Shown here: positions 1 through 5,273 of the stretch, piece by piece
Numbering within the stretch: the first letter of the stretch is position 1
Layout of the letters: the number at the start of each line of letters is the position of its first letter
Assembly (NCBI GenBank): GCA_016928125.1
Contig: JAFGLK010000138.1
Location: 1 to 11,092 of the forward strand
DNA length: 11,092 nucleotides
Direction: 5' to 3'
DNA from: Anaerolineae bacterium
GTDB taxonomy: Bacteria; Chloroflexota; Anaerolineae; UBA1429
The notes under the pieces: model-generated
Databases searched by the model: none
The model's input: only the letters and a program-made list of their open reading frames with translations
What the model was told of the DNA's origin: nothing
Translations under genes and position numbers: made by a program

Positions 1-401
1 AGCTTGCCCTTGAAATCCCACAGCGCCAGGTCCACGGCGCTGATGGCCATCATGGTCTCGCCCTTGCGGCCATGAATCGAGCCGCGGTACATCTTGTCCC
101 AGATGCGCTCCGTGGCACGCGGGTCCTCGCCGATCAGATAGCCCTTGAGGCCCCCGTCAATGATGCGCGCGGATCCTTCGCCCACCTGCCACACGCCGCT
201 GATGTCCATATCGGTGTCGATATGTAGAAAGATGGCCTCCATGGGATAGACGCCGTCCTCTGCATGCGGCAGGCTGCCGCTCTGCTGCGCTTTGAATTCG
301 GGATAGATGTCGAGCGGGCGCACCAGGCGCTCCTCGCCCATGGGGCCGTCATAATGCCAGGTACCCTTGACGCGGATGAAACGGATGCCGGTGATCTTCA
401 T
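1..401 (-). CDS. Enolase-superfamily (MR/MLE-type) enzyme, N-terminal part
   Basis: This is the first 133 codons of a gene that leaves the window at its left edge. It starts MKITGIRFIRVKGTWHYDG and ends in the stretch IHGRKGETMMAISAVDLALW followed by DFKGK. A segment of the form AIS-AVDLALWD-KGK near residues 118-133 is the characteristic end of the capping domain in mandelate racemase/muconate lactonizing enzymes, so I place it in that superfamily. Known members abstract a proton alpha to a carboxylate with Mg2+, for example as sugar-acid dehydratases, epimerases or cycloisomerases. The barrel with the metal ligands and catalytic Lys/His is outside the window, so the reaction cannot be assigned; a rhamnonate- or galactonate-type dehydratase is only a guess from the context. 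The ATG has a strong Shine-Dalgarno (AGGAGG, 408-413) about six bases upstream. The gene lies 117 bp downstream of the binding-protein gene, beyond a terminator-like hairpin. Confidence 0.85.
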   Translation of the reverse strand, partial: MKITGIRFIRVKGTWHYDGPMGEERLVRPLDIYPEFKAQQSGSLPHAEDGVYPMEAIFLHIDTDMDISGVWQVGEGSARIIDGGLKGYLIGEDPRATERIWDKMYRGSIHGRKGETMMAISAVDLALWDFKGK

Positions 402-438
402 GTTGATCCTCCTGAGGTTCTGATAAGCCGCCTCGTGG

Positions 439-468
439 AGTATAGGTGCAGAGACCCGGTGAGCGCAA
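439..468 (-). promoter_or_regulatory. Possible promoter for the enolase-superfamily gene
   Basis: Reading the minus strand, TTGCGC (468-463) is followed after 18 bases by TATACT (444-439). The -10 matches the sigma-70 consensus at 5 of 6 positions and the -35 at only 3 of 6. It would start transcription near 432, about 30 bases before the ATG at 401. It sits directly after the terminator hairpin of the preceding gene, which is where a separate promoter would be needed. The weak -35 makes this tentative. Confidence 0.4.
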
Positions 469-499
469 GAAGAAAGGGAGGGGCACTCCCTCCCTTTCT
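463..499 (-). terminator. Terminator after the sugar-binding protein gene
   Basis: A perfect 12-bp inverted repeat has arms at 471-482 and 488-499 and a 5-base loop. On the minus strand the 3' arm ends in TTTCT and is followed by TCTTGCGC, so the end is T-rich but not a pure T run. It lies 19 bases past the stop codon of the binding-protein gene. It probably ends or attenuates the transporter operon before the enolase-superfamily gene. Confidence 0.7.
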
Positions 500-518
500 G
501 TGTCAGGTGCTTGATGGC

Positions 519-1904
519 CTACTCGCCCGGACGCGGCTCCGCGAGCAAGGCGGCGAACTTCGCGTCCATCTTCTCCAGCTCGGTCCGATTGTACTCACGC
601 TCGCCGTTCTTGCACGGGAACCACTCGGCGCCAAAGAGCGCGGCAATCTCATTGAAACGCAAGTTGTAAGGCATGGCGGCCCCTTCGGGCTCGTTTCCAG
701 TGAACCACTGGCCCTCCCAACCGTAGAGCGGGTACTTGGCGGCCACGTCCGGATCGGTCCACGCGGCCGGGCAGGCACCCGGCGTCATGCCCGTGGCCAG
801 GCAGGTCCACTTGCTGGCCTCCACGCTGCCCACCGAAGCGCACACCTCGTAGCAGATGTCAGGGTGCTTCGTGTTGATATAGACATTGACGCTGTCCGCC
901 CAGGTGCCGGTACCCCACAGCCCTTTCGTCCCCTGGGGGATGCTGGTGTAGGCATAACGGAACTTGCCGGCGATCTGCTCGGCCCAGCCGCAGACGATAT
1001 CGGCCGCGCAGTCGTAGATCATGGCTAGCCGGCCGGCCAGAAACATCTTGTTCTTGTCGCCCTCCATCTGCGCGGAGGTGGGCTCCACCTTGTAAGTCAT
1101 GGACATGTCATAGCAGAGCTTGGCGGCCTCCTGCGTGTTGTCGTCCAGCCAGCCCGACTCCTTGCCCATGTACTTGATAAAGCGCCCATCAAAGTTGCGA
1201 TGGATCATCTCCTGGCCCCAGATCCAGTTCTTCATACAGCAGCCCCACTTGCCGGTCTTCTCCTTGATCGTGATCAAGTCCTGGACATGCTCCTCCCAGG
1301 TCTGCATATTCGGCCAGGGCTGCAATTCCACGCCCGCCTCTTCCAGGATGTCCAGGTTGACCAGGCACTCGTTCCAACCGGGCATCACGCCGAGCGGGAT
1401 ACCATACAGGCGGCCATCCAGCTTCTCACATTCGAGCGCCCAGGGATACCAGATCGACTGGTCCAAAGCCGAAGCATCGGCCGCGTCGGTCAGATCGGCC
1501 ATGACCCCGTTGGCGATGTGATAGGGCACGTAGAAATAGGGCTGCCAGAAGATGTCCGCGCACGTGCCCGCCACGGCCGCGGTCATCAGCTTGGTGGAGA
1601 TGTCCTCCCAGTTTCCCTCCTCGATCTTGATCTGAACCTTGTCCGGGTTCTGCTCAACATAGAGCCGAGCATACTCCTTCATGAACATGCCCAGAGCGCC
1701 CACGCGGGTCAGGAAGCGGATCTCCGGCACCTCTGCGGCGGCCTTCTCGACCTCCTTGACCACCTCCTTCTCGACCATGACCGTCTCTTTGACGATCTTC
1801 TCGACTTCGACGATCTTGGGCTGGCAGGCCGCCAGCAGTGACGCGGCCGCAGTACCACCCAACGCCTTGAGCAGATTTCTTCGAGTGAACTTGTTCTCAA
1901 ACAT
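519..1904 (-). CDS. Sugar ABC transporter substrate-binding lipoprotein (CUT1, SBP family 1)
   Basis: This predicted 461-residue lipoprotein would capture a carbohydrate outside the membrane and hand it to the two permeases encoded upstream (2023-3872). The N-terminus FTRRNLLKALGGTAAASLLA carries a twin-arginine-like TRRNLLK motif, a hydrophobic stretch and a lipobox LAAC with Cys27 as the lipid anchor. Residues 30-54 form a Val/Glu/Lys-rich spacer (KIVEVEKIVKETVMVEKEVV and on), a style I associate with Chloroflexi binding proteins. The body has features of extracellular solute-binding family 1, such as the segment LDGRLYGIPLG and a KNKMFLAGRLAM motif. I chose the ATG at 1904 because AAGGAG (1918-1913) lies 8 bases upstream; an in-frame ATG at 1937 would add 11 residues and lacks such a site. 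Besides Cys27 the protein has 13 further cysteines, which is unusual. The ligand is not identifiable. The gene is third in a permease-permease-SBP operon with a 118-bp gap before it. Confidence 0.93.
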   Translation of the reverse strand: MFENKFTRRNLLKALGGTAAASLLAACQPKIVEVEKIVKETVMVEKEVVKEVEKAAAEVPEIRFLTRVGALGMFMKEYARLYVEQNPDKVQIKIEEGNWEDISTKLMTAAVAGTCADIFWQPYFYVPYHIANGVMADLTDAADASALDQSIWYPWALECEKLDGRLYGIPLGVMPGWNECLVNLDILEEAGVELQPWPNMQTWEEHVQDLITIKEKTGKWGCCMKNWIWGQEMIHRNFDGRFIKYMGKESGWLDDNTQEAAKLCYDMSMTYKVEPTSAQMEGDKNKMFLAGRLAMIYDCAADIVCGWAEQIAGKFRYAYTSIPQGTKGLWGTGTWADSVNVYINTKHPDICYEVCASVGSVEASKWTCLATGMTPGACPAAWTDPDVAAKYPLYGWEGQWFTGNEPEGAAMPYNLRFNEIAALFGAEWFPCKNGEREYNRTELEKMDAKFAALLAEPRPGE

Positions 1905-2000
1905 GCCTGTCTCTCCTTGGATACTGTAGTTTGACATTGCCTAGCGTTTCGTCAGATGACCGTGAAAGTCTCCCCTCGTGGCAACCCTCCTTTCTCAGTT

Positions 2001-2014
2001 CGCAGATCGCTGCG
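2001..2014. repeat. Small hairpin in the gap between permease and binding-protein genes
   Basis: The 118-bp gap 1905-2022 contains a perfect short inverted repeat, CGCAG-ATCG-CTGCG, 9 bases after the permease stop codon. No T run follows it on the minus strand, so it is not a standard terminator. A stem here could stabilise or process the mRNA so that binding protein is made in excess over the permeases, as is common in ABC operons; that is inference. I found no convincing promoter in the rest of the gap, apart from the strong Shine-Dalgarno of the downstream gene. Confidence 0.3.
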
Positions 2015-2022
2015 CGTGGACC

Positions 2023-2910
2023 TCAGCCTTTGATGCCGCTCATCACGATGCCCTGCACAAAATAGTTCTGCGCCAGGAAGAACAACACGATGATGGGAGC
2101 CGTTGACATGACACAGCAACCCATCAGGTAGTGATCCTGAGGGATGGCCATACCCACGGTCTTGCCCCACTCCTCGAAAAAGCGCAGCCCTACCGCCACG
2201 GGAAACAGTTCACTCGTGTTTAGGTAGATCAACGGCCCCATGAACTCGGACCACTTGTACACGATGTGCATGACCGTGAGCGTCGCAATGGCGGGCTTCA
2301 TCAAGGGCACCAGTATCGTCATCAGGATGCGAAAGCGGCCGGCTCCGTCGATGTAGGCCGCCTCGTCCAACTCGCGCGGGATGGTGCGCATGAACTGGCG
2401 CAGCAGAAAGATGTCGAAAGCGCCACCGCCGAAATAGGCCGGCACAAAGAGGGGCAGCCAGGTATCCAGCCAGCCCAGGTTCCGGAAGATCAGGAAAAGA
2501 GGAACGAGCGTCACCTCGCCGGGAAGCATCAGCGTGGCGAGAGTAAGCGTGAAGATCAGGTCCCGGCCGGGCCAGCGCAGGCGCGCGAAGGCGTAGGAGC
2601 AGATGATGGCGCTGCCGACGGTGCCGATCGTCGAGAGCACAGTGATAATGACCGTGTTACGCATCCAGAGGTCAAAGGGATGCAGCTCGAACACGTAGAC
2701 ATAGTTCTCAGGATGCCACGTCTCAGGCAACATGGAGGGGGGATAGAGATAGAGGTCGCTGGTCGCCTTGAAGGAACTGGCGATGGTCCAGAAATAGGGG
2801 AACATGAACACGATCGCCAGGACGACGACCAGCACGTAGAGCAGGAACCGCCACGTCTTGCGGCCGAGGAGGATGTAACGATCGCGAATGGTGGTGATCG
2901 CCGTCGCCAT
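2023..2910 (-). CDS. Sugar ABC transporter permease, MalG/UgpE type
   Basis: This 295-residue inner-membrane protein is the second permease of a CUT1 carbohydrate importer. Its cytoplasmic N-terminus is followed by a first membrane span around residues 20-40 and about five more. The EAA loop that docks the ATPase is clear: EAAYIDGAGRFR starts at residue 183, followed by the LVPLMKP segment near 200-206. The C-terminus QNYFVQGIVMSGIKG is the standard MalG-type ending. Length and order fit the family. The ATG overlaps the stop of the upstream permease by one base (TAATG at 2912-2908), and the end of that gene (GGAGGAGGGA) supplies the ribosome site, so the two are translationally coupled. No ATPase gene lies nearby, so a shared MsmX-type ATPase elsewhere in the genome is likely. 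Substrate unknown. Confidence 0.95.
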   Translation of the reverse strand: MATAITTIRDRYILLGRKTWRFLLYVLVVVLAIVFMFPYFWTIASSFKATSDLYLYPPSMLPETWHPENYVYVFELHPFDLWMRNTVIITVLSTIGTVGSAIICSYAFARLRWPGRDLIFTLTLATLMLPGEVTLVPLFLIFRNLGWLDTWLPLFVPAYFGGGAFDIFLLRQFMRTIPRELDEAAYIDGAGRFRILMTILVPLMKPAIATLTVMHIVYKWSEFMGPLIYLNTSELFPVAVGLRFFEEWGKTVGMAIPQDHYLMGCCVMSTAPIIVLFFLAQNYFVQGIVMSGIKG

Positions 2911-3872
2911 TATCCCTCCTCCTCGCTGGCGTAGTAGACCCAGCGGCGCGAGGCCTGCATCTGGACATAGGTGAAGAAGAACAGAATCGCGGCCAGAATC
3001 CAGGCCAAAGCGCAGGCATAACCCATACGGAAATACTGAAAGGCATGGCGGTAGAGCTGAAGGCCATAGAAGGTCGTCGACCAGCCAGGCCCTCCAGCCG
3101 TGCCGACAAAGGCAAGCGCGAACACACGCAAGGCGCCGATAATGCCCAGGACTAGGTTAAAAAAGATGGCGGGCGAGATCATGGGTAGGGTCACATTCAG
3201 GACCTTGCGCCACCGCCCAGCACCATCGATCTCAGCCGCCTCCAGCAGCTCCTGGGGGACGCCCTGGAGGCTAGCCAGGAAGATCAGCATCTGATTGCCC
3301 CCTATAGAGCCCCACAGAGCGATCAGACCCAGGGAGGTGAGCGCCCATCTCTCAGAGCTCAACCAGGGAATCGCTGGAAGGCCAATGCCAGTCAGAAGGT
3401 AGTTGACGGGCCCCACCTCGGTGTGCAGAAGCCACTTCCACAGGATCGCCATGGCCACGATCGGGGTCAGGTGGGGCAGGAAGAAACAGGTGCGGTAGAT
3501 AGAGGTCCCTCGGAGCCCCTGGTTGAGTAGAATCGCCAGGAAGAGGGAACCCAGGATACTAGGGGGCACGACCTGCAGCGCGTAGCGAAAGGTGCGCCCC
3601 AGGCTGGGCCAGAACTGGTCATCGGCCGTGAAGGCCTTGACATAGTTGGCCGTGCCGATCCACTTGGGGGGCTTGATCACGAAATAGTCGTTGAAACTCA
3701 AGTAGAGGGAAGAGATGATGGGCCCGATATACCAGAACAAGAGGCCCAAAAGCCATGGCATAGCGAAGAGATAACCAGAGATCGCCTCGCCCAGGACCAT
3801 CCTCGACACCCGGCGGCCAAAGAGCGTTCGCGGGGCCGGCGCCACACGCGTGACCTTGACGGGTATGGCCAT
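2910..3872 (-). CDS. Sugar ABC transporter permease, MalF/UgpA type
   Basis: This 320-residue inner-membrane protein is the first permease of the CUT1 importer and the first gene of its operon. The first hydrophobic span is around residues 32-58 (GYLFAMPWLLGLLFWYIGPI), with further spans near 98-117, 138-150, 178-201, 232-256 and 284-303. The EAA loop reads ELLEAAEIDGAGRWRKVLNV (residues 208-227) and is followed by TLPMISPA, as in the family. The start at 3872 has AAGGAG 7-8 bases upstream. The 183-bp region before it is shared with the divergent regulator gene at 4056 and carries candidate promoters for both. The gene is followed without a gap by the MalG-type permease. The partner would be the lipoprotein encoded at 519-1904. 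Confidence 0.95.
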   Translation of the reverse strand: MAIPVKVTRVAPAPRTLFGRRVSRMVLGEAISGYLFAMPWLLGLLFWYIGPIISSLYLSFNDYFVIKPPKWIGTANYVKAFTADDQFWPSLGRTFRYALQVVPPSILGSLFLAILLNQGLRGTSIYRTCFFLPHLTPIVAMAILWKWLLHTEVGPVNYLLTGIGLPAIPWLSSERWALTSLGLIALWGSIGGNQMLIFLASLQGVPQELLEAAEIDGAGRWRKVLNVTLPMISPAIFFNLVLGIIGALRVFALAFVGTAGGPGWSTTFYGLQLYRHAFQYFRMGYACALAWILAAILFFFTYVQMQASRRWVYYASEEEG

Positions 3873-3940
3873 AATCGCTCTCCTTCATCCTGGCGAGCAG
3901 TTGCGGATTGGAGCACAGCGGCACGAGGCTTTTTCTGGAC

Positions 3941-3969
3941 TTGGGAGATCGCCTCACGCCCGCTATAAT
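3941..3969 (+). promoter_or_regulatory. Sigma-70-type promoter for the regulator gene
   Basis: TTGGGA (3941-3946; 4 of 6 consensus positions) is followed after exactly 17 bases by TATAAT (3964-3969; perfect). Transcription should start near 3976, giving a leader of about 80 bases before the ATG at 4056. This is the best promoter match in the window. Confidence 0.7.
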
Positions 3970-3972
3970 CTA

Positions 3973-3985
3973 TACAAGCATTGTA
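3973..3985. promoter_or_regulatory. Palindrome at the shared start sites, possible operator
   Basis: TACAA-GCA-TTGTA is a perfect 5-3-5 inverted repeat. It begins four bases downstream of the plus-strand TATAAT, contains the minus-strand -10 (TACAAT) and covers both predicted start points. A protein bound here would block both divergent promoters. That it is an operator is inference; a 10-base palindrome can also arise by chance. Confidence 0.4.
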
Positions 3986-4009
3986 GCATGTTACGAGCGA
4001 CCAGCGCCA
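3980..4009 (-). promoter_or_regulatory. Candidate promoter for the permease-permease-SBP operon
   Basis: On the minus strand, TACAAT (3985-3980; 5 of 6 matches) is preceded by TG and one base (3988-3986), giving an extended -10 element. A poor -35, TGGCGC (4009-4004; 3 of 6), lies 18 bases upstream, as is usual for extended -10 promoters. The start would be near 3973, about 100 bases before the permease ATG. It lies almost on top of the plus-strand promoter start. Confidence 0.45.
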
Positions 4010-4055
4010 GAGATTGTCGTCCAACTTGAGGACGCTGAGAGGCTGAAAAGCGGAC

Positions 4056-5273
4056 ATGGACCACGACCTGAACGAGATGCTACGCGGGGCGCTCGCCCAT
4101 CTCTATGATCCGATCTATCTGCGCAAGAGCCCGCTGACCGCGCTCTTGGGGCTTGAGGGGCAGGAGAACCCCTCCGGCGCGCTACGAGCCTGGCTGGAGG
4201 AGGCCATCGCGGCCCTCGCGCCAGAGCGCGGCGCGCCACCCACAAGCAAGGCCAGCCGCTGTTACCAGATCCTGCATGATCGCTTTGTGCAGCAATTCAC
4301 GCAGCGCGATGTGGCCAACCAGTTGGGCATCAGCCCTCGGCACTTGCGGCGTGAGCAGGGGGACGCGATCGAGGTATTGGCCCTGCACGTGCAGAGCCAG
4401 TTGCGCTCGCTTGGGCGAGCCGAGGCTGAGGCCCGGCCCGCCAACGATACCGAGGACGGACAGGCTCGCATGGAGCGCGAGATGGACTGGATCGGCGACT
4501 CGCAGGGCGATGCCGTGACCGAGGTGGCGCCAGCCACGGAGGAGGCACTGGCTCTGGGTGAAACCCTGGCCATCAGACATCGTGTGACCCTCACGGCCCA
4601 CTTGCAGGAGACCCTGCCACCTGTCGCTGCCTCTCAGATGGTGCTGAAACAGATCCTGTTGACGCTGCTGACCACGGCCATCCAGTGTGTGCCAGGGGGT
4701 GAAGTCTGTCTTACCGCGGGCGAAGCCCGCGGGCAAGTGCTGTTCGATCTCAAGGTGCGGCCCCACCCAACGGGCCAGCCCCATGCGCCCGAATGCGAGG
4801 GCCTCGAAATGGCTGAGCGTCTACTGAGGCTCTTCGACGGGACGCTGACTATCCACGAGGGTGTGGAGCCCATGGGAGTGACCGCGGCTCTCCCATCCGT
4901 GCAAGTGATCGAGGTGTTGGCCATCGAGGACAATGTGGATACGCTTCAGCTTTGGGAGCGCTACCTTCAGGATACACCTTTCCAGTTGCAGGAAGTGCGC
5001 GACCCACTGGCAGCGCTCCACACGGCCATCGAGAGGCAGCCTGATCTCATCGTGCTGGACGTGATGATGCCCGGCGTGGACGGCTGGGAGCTCTTGGGGC
5101 AGCTACGGCACCATCCCCTGACATCCGACATTCCGGTGCTGGTTTGCACCGTGCTGCCGCAGGAGGAGTTGGCGCTCTCTTTGGGGGCCAGCGGCTTTAT
5201 GCGGAAACCGACAACTCGGCAGGGCTTTCGTCAGGCGTTGGAGAGCCAAATCGCGGCCTCAGAGCATGGGTGA
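4056..5273 (+). CDS. Regulator with HTH, degenerate kinase-ATPase fold and receiver domain
   Basis: This 405-residue cytoplasmic protein is the only plus-strand gene. Residues 64-110 form a helix-turn-helix (LTQRDVANQLGISPRHLRRE-like, reading FTQRDVANQLGISPRHLRRE at 81-100), similar in style to sigma region 4 or LuxR-type recognition helices. Residues 165-280 look like a histidine-kinase ATPase domain that has lost its function. QMVLKQILLTLLTTAIQ (194-210) aligns with the N-box NLLSNA pattern but both Asn are gone. There is no DxGxG G1 box and no lid, and GLEMAERLLRLFDGTLTI (249-266) matches the G2 helix. No phospho-acceptor histidine box is visible. Residues 285-400 are a complete receiver: acidic pair E291-D292, phospho-acceptor D335 in LIVLDVMMPG, T365, K384. 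It probably binds DNA under control of phosphorylation at D335. The neighbouring kinase is the obvious partner, and the divergent transporter operon a likely target. Its 3' end overlaps the kinase gene by 77 bp. The ribosome site is weak (AGCGGA close to the ATG). Confidence 0.82.
   Translation: MDHDLNEMLRGALAHLYDPIYLRKSPLTALLGLEGQENPSGALRAWLEEAIAALAPERGAPPTSKASRCYQILHDRFVQQFTQRDVANQLGISPRHLRREQGDAIEVLALHVQSQLRSLGRAEAEARPANDTEDGQARMEREMDWIGDSQGDAVTEVAPATEEALALGETLAIRHRVTLTAHLQETLPPVAASQMVLKQILLTLLTTAIQCVPGGEVCLTAGEARGQVLFDLKVRPHPTGQPHAPECEGLEMAERLLRLFDGTLTIHEGVEPMGVTAALPSVQVIEVLAIEDNVDTLQLWERYLQDTPFQLQEVRDPLAALHTAIERQPDLIVLDVMMPGVDGWELLGQLRHHPLTSDIPVLVCTVLPQEELALSLGASGFMRKPTTRQGFRQALESQIAASEHG

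Noticed and set aside
264..1028. Long open frame on the plus strand opposite the binding-protein and enolase-superfamily genes
   Set aside because: It runs antisense across two genes with clear family motifs, and its translation shows no recognisable domain; high-GC genes often leave such frames open.
1905..1937. N-terminal extension of the binding protein from an ATG at 1937
   Set aside because: The signal peptide works best from the ATG at 1904, which has AAGGAG at the right distance; the extension would put 11 residues before the charged region.
2266..2934. 222-codon plus-strand open frame opposite the MalG-type permease
   Set aside because: Its composition (Gln/Gly/Arg/Asp/His-rich) is what is expected from the complement of a hydrophobic membrane protein gene; no motif supports it.
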